From NCBI RefSeq assembly GCF_018122735.1, contig NZ_JAGRRD010000001.1:4647486-4711485 (forward strand): a stretch of DNA of 64,000 nt. Reading direction: 5' to 3'. Source of the stretch: Azoarcus sp. L1K30 (GTDB lineage Bacteria > Pseudomonadota > Gammaproteobacteria > Burkholderiales > Rhodocyclaceae). Positions 36,477-49,425 of this stretch are shown here, piece after piece (within the stretch, counting starts at the first letter, position 1; every line of letters starts with the position of its first letter). The position numbers were made by a program, and so were the translations under genes. A model generated the notes under the pieces. That model was not told the origin of the DNA and did no database searches. It worked only from the letters and a program-made list of their open reading frames with translations.

Positions 36477-38024
36477 TCAAGCGGCTTGTGCGAGCGGCTG
36501 GCGTGCGCTGCCAGTGGCAAGTTCGATGATTGCTTCCTGGGTGATGGCAGCACCCGAATGTCCCCCCTGTTCGCCCACCAGTTCGCCTTCGCGCATGACC
36601 AGCACGCGGTCTGCGGTGCCGACGATTTCCGGCAGTTCGCTGGAGATCACGATGACGCCGACGCCCTTGGCGGCAAGGTCATTGATGATCCGGTAGATCT
36701 CCGACTTGGCGCCGATATCGACGCCCCGCGTGGGTTCGTCGAGAATGAGGACACGCGGGTTGATCTCGAGCAGGCGCGACAGCAGTACTTTCTGCTGGTT
36801 TCCGCCCGACAGGGCGCCGACGTTGACCAGCGAATTCGGCACCCGGATCGACAGGTTCTTGATCGCGGAGTCAGCGCGACGGCGCGCCTCGCGGCGGTTG
36901 AGCACGCCGCCCAGGCGGGCGTCCTTGCTGCAGGCACACAGGTTGATGTTGTCGCGTACGCTGGCATCGAGGAAGAGCCCCTTGCCCTTGCGGTCTTCGG
37001 TGAGATAGACGATGCCGGCGTTGATGGCGTCGAGCGGGGTCCGCAATGTCACCGGCAACCCCTCGATCTCGACCTCGCCACTGGTGCGCGGGTCACAGGC
37101 GAAGATCAGGCGCGCAAGCTCGGTGCGTCCCGCACCCACCAGTCCGGCAATACCGAGGACTTCGCCGGCGTGCAGGTCGAAGCTGCAATGGCGCACGCGG
37201 CGACCGTCCGACATCCCGCGCACGCCCATGACCACGTGGCCGGGGTCGTAGGGGGCGTGCTCCTTCTTGTAGAAGCCCGACAGATCGCGTCCCACCATCA
37301 TCTGCACCAGGGTCTCGGCGGACAGGCTCGCGCGTTCCAGCGTACCGACATAGCAACCGTCGCGCAGTACCGATACCCGATCCGACAACTCGTAGATTTC
37401 AGCCATGCGGTGGCTGATATAGACGATGGCCAGGCCCTCGGCGCGCAGTTTGCGGATCAGCTCGAAGAGGCGGTCGGTTTCGCGCGACGACAGCGGCGTG
37501 GTGGGTTCGTCCATGACCAGAATGCGAGCCTTCGAATGCAGTGCGCGGGCGATCTCCACCAATTGGCGTTCCGCAATCGACAGGTCGGACACCGGCGTGC
37601 GGGCGGTGAAGTTCGCGCCCAGCCGTTGCAGGATATCGGTGCACGCGGCTTCCATCGAAGGCCGGTCGATACGGCCGCCGTGGCTGAGTTCGCGGCCAAG
37701 GTAGATGTTCTCGGCAACGCTCAGGCTGGGGCACAGCGAGAGCTCCTGGTAAATGACCGCGACCCCCAGGGCCTTGGCCGCCAACGGACCGTCGATGCGC
37801 GCCGGCTCGCCGTCGATGCAGATCTCTCCGCCTGCGTCCGGCGTGTAGGCACCGGACAAGATTTTCATCAGCGTCGACTTCCCGGCGCCGTTCTCTCCCA
37901 TCAAGGCGTGAATCTCGCCTGGCAAGACCGTCAGCGAGACGTTCGTCAGCGCCTTTACGCCGGGGAAGGTCTTCGAGATCCCGCGCATCGTGAGTACGGG
38001 TTTGCACTGCGTGTTGTCGGCCAT
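36477..38024 (-). CDS. Sugar ABC transporter ATP-binding protein (RbsA/MglA-like)
   Basis: This 515-residue protein has two fused ABC domains. Domain 1 has Walker [11 protein letters not shown], signature [15 protein letters not shown] and Walker [13 protein letters not shown]. Domain 2 has the degenerate Walker [11 protein letters not shown] and signature [13 protein letters not shown], as usual in the monosaccharide (CUT2) class. The start has GGAGGA. It lies 15 bases behind the ROK2 stop, so the regulator is the first gene of the transport operon. Confidence 0.94.
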   Translation of the reverse strand: MADNTQCKPVLTMRGISKTFPGVKALTNVSLTVLPGEIHALMGENGAGKSTLMKILSGAYTPDAGGEICIDGEPARIDGPLAAKALGVAVIYQELSLCPSLSVAENIYLGRELSHGGRIDRPSMEAACTDILQRLGANFTARTPVSDLSIAERQLVEIARALHSKARILVMDEPTTPLSSRETDRLFELIRKLRAEGLAIVYISHRMAEIYELSDRVSVLRDGCYVGTLERASLSAETLVQMMVGRDLSGFYKKEHAPYDPGHVVMGVRGMSDGRRVRHCSFDLHAGEVLGIAGLVGAGRTELARLIFACDPRTSGEVEIEGLPVTLRTPLDAINAGIVYLTEDRKGKGLFLDASVRDNINLCACSKDARLGGVLNRREARRRADSAIKNLSIRVPNSLVNVGALSGGNQQKVLLSRLLEINPRVLILDEPTRGVDIGAKSEIYRIINDLAAKGVGVIVISSELPEIVGTADRVLVMREGELVGEQGGHSGAAITQEAIIELATGSARQPLAQAA

Positions 38025-38039
38025 TTCAGAGTCCTCCGG

Positions 38040-39257
38040 TTACTTGGTGCCGTTGTGCAGAATGTCGGTACGTGGCGAGAAGCTGAAAAACATCGGCAGG
38101 CTGGCGGCGCCGAGCGCGCCCGCGTCGGAACCGAACGAGCCGCGCACCAGTCCGGGCGCGGTATGGGCCTCGGGTGCGGCGGCCTCGAGTGCGCGGGCCA
38201 GGCGCTGCATGAGCAGATCGATCAAACCGTCATCCACGTCGGCGTCGATCACCGCCAGCGGTGCATCGAGCATGCAGCTTGCGGAGAGCAATGCCGGTAC
38301 CAGCGCGTCGATACAATCCTCGACCCACTCTTCGACGGCCGGATGGTGCGACTTGATGAAACGCGACAGGTCGCCGTGCGTATTCACCGATTCTCCGGCG
38401 TGACGCAGGTGGCGGGTGAGGGCGTTGAGCGAGGCGCGCGACAGCAGCAGCTCCCACTTGCCGCCATTGTTCGGGGCAGAGGCCAGGCGGCTGGGCGGGA
38501 CCGGCATGACCGCAATGTCGCCGGCGTTGCCGCTGACGCCGCGCAAACAATCGCCGTCGAGCGCGATGCCGCAACCGATGACCGGGCCGAGGAAAAGATA
38601 GATGAAGTCGTCGAATTCGCGTCCGCGACCGTAGAACAGCTCGGCGATCGCTGCGGCATTGCCGTCGTTCTCACAGAACACCGGCAGACCGGTCAGCTGT
38701 CCGAGTTCGAAGCCGAAGTCGATCTCGTCCCAGTCGCGGAACGCGGGCGTGCTGATCACGATCTGGCTCAGCCAGGCGCCGAGATTGAAGGGTTGTGCGA
38801 CGCCCACGCCGGCCAGACGCTGACGCTCTGCGGGGCTCAGGATGTCGAGCAGGCTGTCGATGTCCTGGCGCACCAGCGCGAGCGCTTCGTCGGGTGACGG
38901 CAGGATGCGGTCATGCACCCGGCGGCCCAGCATCTCGCCACCGAAGTCGACCAGCGCCGTCTCGATGCTGTCGCGGTCGAGGCGAACGCCAAGGCCGAAC
39001 GCACCCTTGGGGTTGAGCCGCAGCAGCGTGGCGGGTTGACCGCGCCCTTCCGAGCGCCGGCCGCCAACTTCGATGAGCTCACACGCCTCGAGCCCGCCGA
39101 TGATGCCGCCGATAGCCGTGCCGGTGAGTTTGGTCTTGCGCGCGAGCTCCGCCTTGGACGCCTCGCCCGCACGACGCAGCGTCTGGAGCAGCAGGCGTTC
39201 GTTGTAGCGGCGCAGCTGTACCGAGTTGCACCCGCGACCTTCGTCCGCAGCAAACAT
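38040..39257 (-). CDS. ROK-family transcriptional regulator (ROK2)
   Basis: This 405-residue paralogue of the 32082-33272 regulator shares RRYNERLLLQTLRR, GEASKA, LARKTKLT, ENDGNAAAIAELFYG and GVSGNAGDIAVMPV. It has the N-terminal winged helix and a ROK domain without the Cys-rich zinc motif. It is the first gene of the sugar ABC operon, and a perfect palindrome overlaps its probable promoter, suggesting autorepression released by the imported sugar or its phosphate. The ATG at 39257 is preceded by GGAG. Confidence 0.88.
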   Translation of the reverse strand: MFAADEGRGCNSVQLRRYNERLLLQTLRRAGEASKAELARKTKLTGTAIGGIIGGLEACELIEVGGRRSEGRGQPATLLRLNPKGAFGLGVRLDRDSIETALVDFGGEMLGRRVHDRILPSPDEALALVRQDIDSLLDILSPAERQRLAGVGVAQPFNLGAWLSQIVISTPAFRDWDEIDFGFELGQLTGLPVFCENDGNAAAIAELFYGRGREFDDFIYLFLGPVIGCGIALDGDCLRGVSGNAGDIAVMPVPPSRLASAPNNGGKWELLLSRASLNALTRHLRHAGESVNTHGDLSRFIKSHHPAVEEWVEDCIDALVPALLSASCMLDAPLAVIDADVDDGLIDLLMQRLARALEAAAPEAHTAPGLVRGSFGSDAGALGAASLPMFFSFSPRTDILHNGTK

Positions 39258-39298
39258 GATTCGTCTCCGCCTGCCGATTAAGTCGGCTTATCTATAAT

Positions 39299-39315
39299 TA
39301 AATCAAGTTGATTTA
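39299..39315 (-). promoter_or_regulatory. Palindromic operator upstream of ROK2 and the sugar operon
   Basis: Perfect 8-1-8 palindrome TAAATCAAGTTGATTTA, 41 bases before the ROK2 start, with AT-rich -10-like sequence (TATAGA on the minus strand) beside it. A second short palindrome, GCCGA-N5-TCGGC, lies at 39273-39287. The core ATCA-N3-TGAT recurs before ROK1. Confidence 0.6.
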
Positions 39316-39442
39316 TTAAATAGCGCGAGGACGTGTTTGTCAAGAATTTAGTGCGGCGTTTTTCGCGACCCGTGTCCGCACCTGACGCGTCCCGAAAGCG
39401 TGCGATCTACACCTGCCGCGCGGTCACGGCAGGAGGGCATGA

Positions 39443-39544
39443 ATGCACACGGTGCAGGTGCTGGATCTCGACAATCAAAATGAAGCGTTTGCGCTCGCGC
39501 CGGCGCAGCGGCGAGGCGTCGCCGAGACTACCGGACGCCGCTGA
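39443..39544 (+). CDS. Possible 33-residue small protein
   Basis: This short frame starts at an ATG 6 bases after a perfect AGGAGG (39431-39436) and encodes MHTVQVLDLDNQNEAFALAP followed by a basic tail, with no recognisable family. It is the only gene-like signal on the plus strand in the 313-base space between ROK2 and the oxidoreductase gene. It may be a real small protein, a leader peptide, or the head of a lost gene. Confidence 0.25.
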   Translation: MHTVQVLDLDNQNEAFALAPAQRRGVAETTGRR

Positions 39545-39570
39545 CGGAAGGAATCGAGTTGCCCCGACCC

Positions 39571-40650
39571 TCAGGCCGGGGATCTGACTTCGTTGAAAGC
39601 GTTTACTTCGTCGGTGCTCAGGGGGAGGCCAAGCCAGGCGCCGGCATGGGCCGCATCGACCGCGGTTTCGAGCACCGCCATCGTTGCCACGGCCTGGGCC
39701 GGCGGCACCGGATTGGCACCTTTGCCCGACAGGGCATCACGGAAGCCGGCGTAATAGCGCCGGTAGTCCCCGGCCGGAACCGGCACAGGCCTTCCGTCCA
39801 TGTCGCCGCAGAAAATACGCGCCGGACGCGGGTCGACGCCCCATCCGGGATCGCCGGGTCGTTGCCCGGCACGAAGCTGGTCTTCCTGGGGGTCTAGCCC
39901 GTGTTTGAGCCAGCTGCCCCGGGTCCCATGCGCGGCGAAACGCGGCATGCCGCCGCCGACCAGCGCCGATGCGGACAGGCTTACCTGGAAGTGGCCGTAG
40001 TCGAGCTGGATCTGGCTCCAGTCATCCGCGCGGGCACCATCGCGGTGCGCTGCGATACGGCCCCCCACGGTACGGGGAAGGCCGAACAGGAGCAGCATCT
40101 GATCGATCAGGTGCGGCGCCAGATCGAGCCACAGGCCGCCCGCTGGTGCCCGATCGCGCCACCGATCCGGCACCTCCGGCCTGAAGCGGTCGAACCGGGA
40201 TTCGAGGTGAGTGAGGCGGCCGATGAGTCCGGAACCCAGCGCCGCGCGCAAACCGAGGAAGTCGCTGTCCCAGCGCCGGTTCTGGAATACCGACAGGATC
40301 AGGCCGCGTTCATCCGCGAGCGCGCGCAGTTGTCTCGCCTGCGCCAGTGAAAGTGCGAGCGGCTTGTCCACCACTACGTGTTTGCCGGCGCGCATCGCCG
40401 CCTCGGCAAGCGGGGCATGGGTGTCGTTCGGGGTGGCGATGACCACCGCCGAGATCGTCGGGTCAGCGAAGGCCTCAGCCGGCGTGGCCAGGGGATGTAT
40501 GCCGGGCAGGGCAGCACGCACCGAATCGGGCTGACCGGTGACGACGGCGGACAGGTCGAGACCGGGTGTGCTGCGGATCAACGGGGCGTGAAAGGTCCTG
40601 CCGGCGAAGCCATGGCCGATCAAGGCGAGGCGGGGCATCGCGGGTGTCAC
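39571..40650 (-). CDS. Gfo/Idh/MocA-family oxidoreductase
   Basis: This 359-residue NAD(P)-dependent sugar/inositol oxidoreductase has an N-terminal Rossmann fold (LALIGHGFAGRTFHAPLI), a VVIATPNDTHAPLAEAAMRAGKHVVVDKPLAL segment carrying the conserved EKP-type lysine (here DKP), and a C-terminal alpha/beta domain. The GTG at 40650 has GAGG upstream that overlaps the pgi stop, so translation is probably coupled; an ATG at 40638 is in frame. Its substrate is unknown, but it is the last gene of the zwf-pgl-hexR-pgi unit. Confidence 0.85.
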   Translation of the reverse strand: MTPAMPRLALIGHGFAGRTFHAPLIRSTPGLDLSAVVTGQPDSVRAALPGIHPLATPAEAFADPTISAVVIATPNDTHAPLAEAAMRAGKHVVVDKPLALSLAQARQLRALADERGLILSVFQNRRWDSDFLGLRAALGSGLIGRLTHLESRFDRFRPEVPDRWRDRAPAGGLWLDLAPHLIDQMLLLFGLPRTVGGRIAAHRDGARADDWSQIQLDYGHFQVSLSASALVGGGMPRFAAHGTRGSWLKHGLDPQEDQLRAGQRPGDPGWGVDPRPARIFCGDMDGRPVPVPAGDYRRYYAGFRDALSGKGANPVPPAQAVATMAVLETAVDAAHAGAWLGLPLSTDEVNAFNEVRSPA

Positions 40651-40657
40651 GCAGGCC

Positions 40658-42313
40658 TCACGATGTCGCCGCGCGCGCCAGCGCGATCAGTCCCGCGGTG
40701 GAGGCGTCATGATCGCCGGGGGCTGCGCCAGCCAGCTCGCCGGCAATGCGGGTGGCGATCTGCTTGCCGAGTTCGACCCCCCATTGATCGAAGCTGTTGA
40801 CGTCCCAGATGACGCCCTGCACGAACACCTTGTGCTCGTAGAGCGCGATCAGGGCGCCGAGCGTGCGCGGTGCCAGTTCAGGCATGAGCAGGGTGTTGCT
40901 GGGCCGGTTGCCCGGAAAGACCCGGTGCGGTACGAGCGCTTCGGCTGCCTCGGCGTTCATGCCGCTTGCCGCCAGTTCCGCTCGTACCTCGTCGGCGGTC
41001 TTGCCGATCATCAGCGCCTTGCTCTGGGCGATACAGTTGGCCAGCAGCAGGCGATGATGACCGGGCAGGTTGTGGCTGGCCTTGAGTGGTGCGATGAAGT
41101 CGACCGGGATGAGATCGGTGCCCTGATGCAGGAGCTGGAAAAAGGCGTGCTGCCCGTTGGTGCCGGGTTCGCCCCATACGACCGGACAGGTGGGCGATGC
41201 CGCCGGCTGCCCGTCGCGGGTCACCGACTTGCCGTTGCTTTCCATCTCCAGTTGCTGCAGATAGGCGGGCATGCGCGACAGCGCCTGGGCATAAGGGGCG
41301 ATGCACAGGCTGCCGGCGTCGAAAAAGTTGCGATACCAGACCCCGAGCAGGGCCAGAATGACCGGCATGTTCACTTCGAGCGGGGCTTCGGAAAAGTGCC
41401 GGTCCATCTCGTGCGCGCCGTCGAGCATGGCCTCGAAACCGTCGCGCCCGACACACAGCGCAATCGGCAGTCCGACTGCCGACCACATTGAATAGCGACC
41501 GCCCACCCAGTCCCAGAAGCCGAACATGTTGTCGGGGGCGATACCGAATTCGGCCACCCGCGCCGCGTTCGTCGAGACCGCGACGAAATGGCGGGCAATG
41601 TCCTTTTCGCCGGCGCCGCTGGCAAGAAACCAGTCGCGCGCGCTGGCCGCGTTGGTCATGGTCTCGATGGTGGTGAAGGTCTTCGAGGCGATGATGAACA
41701 GCGTTCGGGCCGGATTGACGCTTGCCAGCACCCGTGCCAGCTGGTCGCCGTCGACGTTGGACACGAAGTGCAGCTTCAGGCGCGGGTGCCCGTGCGCCGC
41801 CAGCGCTTCGCAGGCCATGGCTGGACCGAGGTCCGAGCCGCCGATGCCGATATTCACCACGTCGGTGACGACCTCGCCGCTGTAACCCGTCCATCGGCTC
41901 TCGCGCACGGCCTCGGCAAACGCGCCGACGCGTTGGCGCACGGCCAGCACCGCCGGCATGACGTTCTCGCCGTCGACCTCGATGCAGCTGCCAGCTGGAT
42001 TGCGCAGCGCGGTGTGCAGCACCGCGCGGTCTTCGGTGCTGTTGATGCGGGCGCCGGCAAACATGGCGTTGCGGGCGTGTTCGAGCTGACGTTCGCGGGC
42101 GAGTGCGACAAGCAGTTCAAGGGTGTGCTTTGTGATCCGGTTCTTCGAGTAGTCCAGGGTCAGGCCGGCCGCGTGCAGGCAGAAGCGCTCGAAGCGTTGC
42201 GGATCGCGCGCAAACAGAGTGCGCAGGTCGGTCGCGGCGATATCCGCGCGGTGGGCGGACAGCGCCTGCCATGCGGGCGAAACGGCAGGGGTGGGGGCTT
42301 GAGTCTGAGTCAT
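40658..42313 (-). CDS. pgi: Glucose-6-phosphate isomerase
   Basis: Pgi interconverts fructose-6-phosphate and glucose-6-phosphate. Here it would feed fructose-derived phosphate into Zwf and the Entner-Doudoroff route. The product is 551 residues. Signatures include [52 protein letters not shown] and the C-terminal Pgi box region. The ATG at 42313 lies one base after the hexR stop triplet, so the two are translationally coupled. Confidence 0.96.
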   Translation of the reverse strand: MTQTQAPTPAVSPAWQALSAHRADIAATDLRTLFARDPQRFERFCLHAAGLTLDYSKNRITKHTLELLVALARERQLEHARNAMFAGARINSTEDRAVLHTALRNPAGSCIEVDGENVMPAVLAVRQRVGAFAEAVRESRWTGYSGEVVTDVVNIGIGGSDLGPAMACEALAAHGHPRLKLHFVSNVDGDQLARVLASVNPARTLFIIASKTFTTIETMTNAASARDWFLASGAGEKDIARHFVAVSTNAARVAEFGIAPDNMFGFWDWVGGRYSMWSAVGLPIALCVGRDGFEAMLDGAHEMDRHFSEAPLEVNMPVILALLGVWYRNFFDAGSLCIAPYAQALSRMPAYLQQLEMESNGKSVTRDGQPAASPTCPVVWGEPGTNGQHAFFQLLHQGTDLIPVDFIAPLKASHNLPGHHRLLLANCIAQSKALMIGKTADEVRAELAASGMNAEAAEALVPHRVFPGNRPSNTLLMPELAPRTLGALIALYEHKVFVQGVIWDVNSFDQWGVELGKQIATRIAGELAGAAPGDHDASTAGLIALARAATS

Positions 42314-42314
42314 G

Positions 42315-43238
42315 TCATTCACCAAATCCGCGGATGCGCTTGTCGCGCAGGGTTTGCTTGGTCCGTTCAAGGCGTTTGAGCAGCTCGGGGCCGCCGGCGA
42401 GGGCCACACCGACCGACAGGGCGTCGATGATGGTCAGATGCACGATGCGCGAACTCATCGGTGCGTAGATGTCGGGATCCTCCTGAACATCGGCGCCCAG
42501 CGTCAGGCTTGCGATTCGTGACAGGGCCGAGCCGCTGGCTGTGATCGCGATCACGTGCGCACCCGCCTCGCGCGCGAGCTCGCAGGCGCGCAGCAGGTCT
42601 TCGGTACGCCCGCTGGCCGACAGCGCGACCACGACGTCGTCTGGCTGCAGCAGTGTCGCAGCCATGCCTTGCGTGTGCGGGTCGCTGTAGGCCACCGACG
42701 GAACGCCGAAGCGGAAGAATTTGTGCTGTGCATCCTGTGCAACGATACCGGAGTTGCCAATGCCATAAAACTCCAATCTGCGTGCGCGGCTCAACAATTC
42801 GACCGCCTCGGCAAAGCGGGCGCCGTCGAGCTGGTTGCGTACGCTCATCAATGCCGTGATGCTGCGGTCGAACACCTTGGGGGCGACTTCGCTCAGCGGG
42901 TCGTCGGCGGAAACGTCGCGGTGCACGAATTGCACCCCGGTCGCCAGGCTTTGTGCGAGCCGCAGCTTGAAGTCCTTGAAGCCGCTGAAGCCCAGCGCGT
43001 TGACGAAGCGCGCGACCGTCGGTTGGCTGACGCCCACGCGGAAGGCCAGTTCGGCAATGGAGATGTTGAGCACTTCGTTGGGCTGGGCGAGGACGAAATC
43101 TGCGACCGCGCGCTCGGAGCGGCGCAACAGATCGAAACTGGCCTCGATGCGTGCAAGCAGCGGGGTGTTTTCGGCTGCGGGAGTGAGGATGGCTTCTTTG
43201 CGCTCGTGCGCGAGGTTGGTCAGTTTGTTCATGTCCAT
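42315..43238 (-). CDS. hexR: HexR, RpiR-family repressor of glucose/ED genes
   Basis: This 307-residue regulator has an N-terminal RpiR-type helix-turn-helix (about residues 25-100, [36 protein letters not shown]) and a C-terminal SIS phosphosugar-binding domain ([34 protein letters not shown]). HexR proteins repress zwf, edd, eda and related genes until KDPG binds the SIS domain. It sits inside zwf-pgl-hexR-pgi, and a HexR-like palindrome overlaps the edd promoter (45739-45768). The start may be GTG 43244, ATG 43238 or ATG 43232; the middle one follows AGTGG. Confidence 0.92.
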   Translation of the reverse strand: MDMNKLTNLAHERKEAILTPAAENTPLLARIEASFDLLRRSERAVADFVLAQPNEVLNISIAELAFRVGVSQPTVARFVNALGFSGFKDFKLRLAQSLATGVQFVHRDVSADDPLSEVAPKVFDRSITALMSVRNQLDGARFAEAVELLSRARRLEFYGIGNSGIVAQDAQHKFFRFGVPSVAYSDPHTQGMAATLLQPDDVVVALSASGRTEDLLRACELAREAGAHVIAITASGSALSRIASLTLGADVQEDPDIYAPMSSRIVHLTIIDALSVGVALAGGPELLKRLERTKQTLRDKRIRGFGE

Positions 43239-43298
43239 GCCCACTGTTCAAAAAGTCGACGCGAAAGGTGCCCGTGATCGCCGGCGAACCCTGCCGCC

Positions 43299-44035
43299 CT
43301 AATCGCAAGCCGCATGAAGCACCTCGACCGGCGTGTCGTGCTGCAGCAGTATGCCAGCCACCGGCATGCGCATCGCGTCGCCTTCGGCGCAGGCCTGCTC
43401 GATCACCGCGCGTTTGTTCCGGCCCGCAATCGGCAGCAGGATCAAACGCGAGTCGAGCAGGGCCGGCAGGCTCAGGCTGATCCGCGCATGCGGGGCCAGC
43501 GCAGGATGCACGGCGCCCACGCGGGGCGCGCTGGCATCGAGCAGTCCGGGCAGGGCGGCGCTGCCGGGAAACAGGGAGGCGGTGTGGCCATCCTCGCCCA
43601 TGCCCAGCACCACGACATCCAGTGTCTGCGGCAGTGCCGTCAGTCGCCGCAGACAGGGCGCCAGCGCAGCTTCCGCCGTCGGCTCGCCATCATACAGTGT
43701 GATGAAGCGGGCATGCGCCGCCTCGCCCTGCAGCAGGGTGCGCTGCAACATGCCGGCATTGCTGTCGGCGTGCGTTGCCGGCACGCAACGTTCGTCTGCC
43801 AGGCTTATGATCACATGCGACCAGTCGAGTGGCTGTTGCGACAGGGTGTGCAGGAAGACCTCTGGGCTGCGCCCGCCCGACACCACCAGGCTGGCCGTCC
43901 CGCGTGCGCGCAGGGCCGCATCGAGCGCGAGTGCGACACGGCGGGCGAGGGCGGCGGATGCCGTCTCTGCGTCTGCATAGCACTGCTGCCTGACGTGCGC
44001 AGGCAAGGCCAGCGGCGGGGAAGGCGGCAGCGTCA

Positions 44036-44036
<1 letters not shown>
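43299..44036 (-). CDS. pgl: 6-phosphogluconolactonase
   Basis: Pgl hydrolyses 6-phosphogluconolactone to 6-phosphogluconate. The 245-residue DevB-type protein shows SLVVSGGRSPEVFLHTLS, ISLADERCVPATHADSN and VVLGMGEDGHTASLFPGS. Its ATG shares one base with the zwf stop (TGATG), indicating translational coupling. It is the second step of the G6P-to-6PG branch in this operon. Confidence 0.95.
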
Positions 44037-45499
<1,463 letters not shown>

Positions 45500-45555
45500 G
45501 GGTCGCCTCTTTGGTCGGAAAGTTCGGCCATCTTCTGTCGTGTGGCTTCGAGGTA

Positions 45556-45570
45556 TGTGCAAAAGCTACA
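45556..45570 (-). promoter_or_regulatory. Weak HexR-like half palindrome upstream of zwf
   Basis: TGTGCAAAAGCTACA matches the edd-side palindrome at 11 of 15 positions; the right arm CTACA is intact. It lies about 57 bases before the zwf start. It may be a second, weaker HexR site. Confidence 0.3.
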
Positions 45571-45738
45571 TCCATTAAACAAACTGCCATGTGCAAAGTC
45601 AACATCGGTATCGCTTAGATCGCGCTATGAGTGACTTTTCCAGCATGGTCGTCGCGAATATTCTTGAATTCTTCGAGTGAAAATCCTTTTAAATCAGTAT
45701 TCAGGTTCAATCAATGTAGAAAAGAAACAAAATCACCT

Positions 45739-45768
45739 TGCAAGTTAATCTGTAGTAAATCTACAATC
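45739..45768 (+). promoter_or_regulatory. edd promoter with overlapping HexR operator
   Basis: TTGCAA (45739-45744) and TACAAT (45763-45768) are spaced 18 bases, a plausible sigma-70 promoter. The palindrome TGTAGTAAATCTACA (45752-45766) covers the spacer and -10. It closely matches the known HexR pattern TGTARTNNNAYTACA. Bound repressor would block the promoter of edd-eda-galM-pyk-gapN. The rest of the 357-base zwf-edd gap shows no gene. Confidence 0.7.
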
Positions 45769-45856
45769 TGTTCATGTTCCGCTTCCCGGCGCTTCTGTGC
45801 GCAGCACAGCGCGAGTGATTCCGCGGGGGCAACCAGATTTTCCGACAGGAGGCCAG

Positions 45857-47695
<1,839 letters not shown>

Positions 47696-47722
47696 ATACA
47701 GGAATCTTCAAGGAGAATGCAC

Positions 47723-48367
47723 GTGGAAATCCGTTCCGTACTGGCTGCGAGCCCGGTGATGCCGGTGATCGTTATCGACGACCTTGCGCATGCCGTACCG
47801 CTGGCACGCGCCCTGGTGGCAGGCGGCATCCGGGTGCTAGAGGTGACGTTGCGCACCGCGGCCGCGCTCGACAGCATCCGCGCGATCGCCGCCGAAGTGC
47901 CCGATGCGCTGGTGGGCGCCGGCACGGTCCTCAGCGCCGCCGACCTCGACGCCGCCGCGACTGCCGGTGCGCGGTTCGCGGTTAGCCCCGGCGCCTCGAC
48001 CGCGCTGCTCGAGGCCGCGCACGCCGCGTCGATTCCCTTGCTGCCGGGGGTGATGTCACCTTCGGACGTGATCGCCGGGCTCGATGCCGGGATGGATACG
48101 TTCAAGCTCTTTCCCGCGGCCCAGGCTGGCGGACTCGGCATGCTCAAGGCGCTCGGCGGGCCCTTCCCGCAGGTGCTGTTCTGTCCGACCGGGGGCATCG
48201 ATGCCTCCACCGCACCGGCCTTTCTCGCATTGCCCAACGTCGCCTGCGTGGGGGGGTCGTGGCTGTGCCCGGGCGAGCTCGTCCGGAGCGGCGACTGGGC
48301 GGCCATTACCGCGCTGGCTTGCGGCGCCGCCGCGCTGCGTCCGACGGCGGTGAAGGCGCAGGCATGA
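47723..48367 (+). CDS. eda: KDPG aldolase
   Basis: Eda cleaves 2-keto-3-deoxy-6-phosphogluconate to pyruvate and glyceraldehyde-3-phosphate. The 214-residue class I aldolase has the Schiff-base lysine K128 in DTFKLFPA, plus VGAGTVLS and LPGVMSPSDV. The GTG at 47723 is 7 bases after AAGGAG; the ATG at 47717 is too close to that site. Its stop overlaps the galM start (ATGA). Confidence 0.96.
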   Translation: MEIRSVLAASPVMPVIVIDDLAHAVPLARALVAGGIRVLEVTLRTAAALDSIRAIAAEVPDALVGAGTVLSAADLDAAATAGARFAVSPGASTALLEAAHAASIPLLPGVMSPSDVIAGLDAGMDTFKLFPAAQAGGLGMLKALGGPFPQVLFCPTGGIDASTAPAFLALPNVACVGGSWLCPGELVRSGDWAAITALACGAAALRPTAVKAQA

Positions 48368-49425
48368 TGCATGCACCGGTCAGCGCGCCGGCGGTCACGG
48401 GGTTTCGTGTCCGTCGCGAGTCGTTTCGCGGTATCGACGCCCTGCGTTTCAGCAATGACGCGATGCAAGCGGTATTTGCCTTGCGTGGCGCCACGCTGCT
48501 CGACTGGCGCGTACGTACGGACGACGGCGAACTGGGGCTCACGGATGGCTATCGCTCAGCTGCCGAGCTCGACGCCCAGAACGGCGTCAGGAACGGCATC
48601 CTGGCACCGTTCCAGAATCGCATTGCCCACGCGCGCTACTGCTTTGACGGCGTCATGCACGATCTCCTGCCGGCGTGCGGTGTGGGCGCGCGCGAGATCT
48701 ACCATGGCTTCGCGCGCATGCTCGATTTCGAACCGCTGCTGATGACGGACGGGCGTGACGGCGCCGCTGCCGTGCTTGCCTGCGAGGGGATTCGTCCCGG
48801 GGTGTTCCCCGGCTACCCGTTTGCGATCTCGTTGCGGATCCGGCTCGCGCTGTCGGCCGCGGGGATCGCGTTGCACATCAGCGCGACCAATGTCGGTGAA
48901 CGCGATGCGCCGGTGACGCTGGGTTGGCACCCGTACTTCCGCCTGGGCGAGGGCGGGATCGATGCGCTCGAGCTCAAGCTGCCGGCGACCGAGCGGATTC
49001 TTACCGACGCACGCTTGATTCCCTTGCCTGGCGATGCGGCGCGCGCTTCGCTCGGCACTCGCCCGGAAGCGGACTTCCGTGCCTTCCGCGTTCTGGGTGG
49101 CACAGTGCTCGATTGCTGCCATGGTGGCAACGTAGCCGGCGCGGACGGCCTGATTCGCAGCGTGCTGCGCGACCCGCGCAGCGGCCATCGTCTCTCGGTG
49201 TGGCAGGAAAGCGGACTGGTGCACGTATTCACCGGCGACACCCTGGCGCGTGACGCCCGGCGCGCGATCGCCATCGAGCCGGTGGATGCGCCGACCGACG
49301 CCTTCAATCGCGAGGCGTGCGCGGCGGACATCCGGCTACCGCCGATGGCCAGTCGGACCTTCTCCTGCGGCGTCGATTTCCTGGCGTCCTCTCACCGTAC
49401 GCAAAACGCCGGGACATGCTCATGA
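48364..49425 (+). CDS. Aldose 1-epimerase family protein
   Basis: This 353-residue mutarotase-fold protein (GalM or hexose-6-phosphate mutarotase type) has NRIAHARYCFDG near the substrate site, the conserved LGWHPYFRL histidine and a late acidic residue in AIEPVDAPTDAFN. It would speed anomer conversion of glucose or its phosphate for Glk or Zwf. ATGA overlaps with eda upstream and pyk downstream show tight coupling. Confidence 0.87.
   Translation: MMHAPVSAPAVTGFRVRRESFRGIDALRFSNDAMQAVFALRGATLLDWRVRTDDGELGLTDGYRSAAELDAQNGVRNGILAPFQNRIAHARYCFDGVMHDLLPACGVGAREIYHGFARMLDFEPLLMTDGRDGAAAVLACEGIRPGVFPGYPFAISLRIRLALSAAGIALHISATNVGERDAPVTLGWHPYFRLGEGGIDALELKLPATERILTDARLIPLPGDAARASLGTRPEADFRAFRVLGGTVLDCCHGGNVAGADGLIRSVLRDPRSGHRLSVWQESGLVHVFTGDTLARDARRAIAIEPVDAPTDAFNREACAADIRLPPMASRTFSCGVDFLASSHRTQNAGTCS

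Noticed and set aside
36423-38897. An 824-codon plus-strand frame
   Set aside because: Antisense to the ABC ATPase and ROK2 genes, both of which carry clear family motifs.
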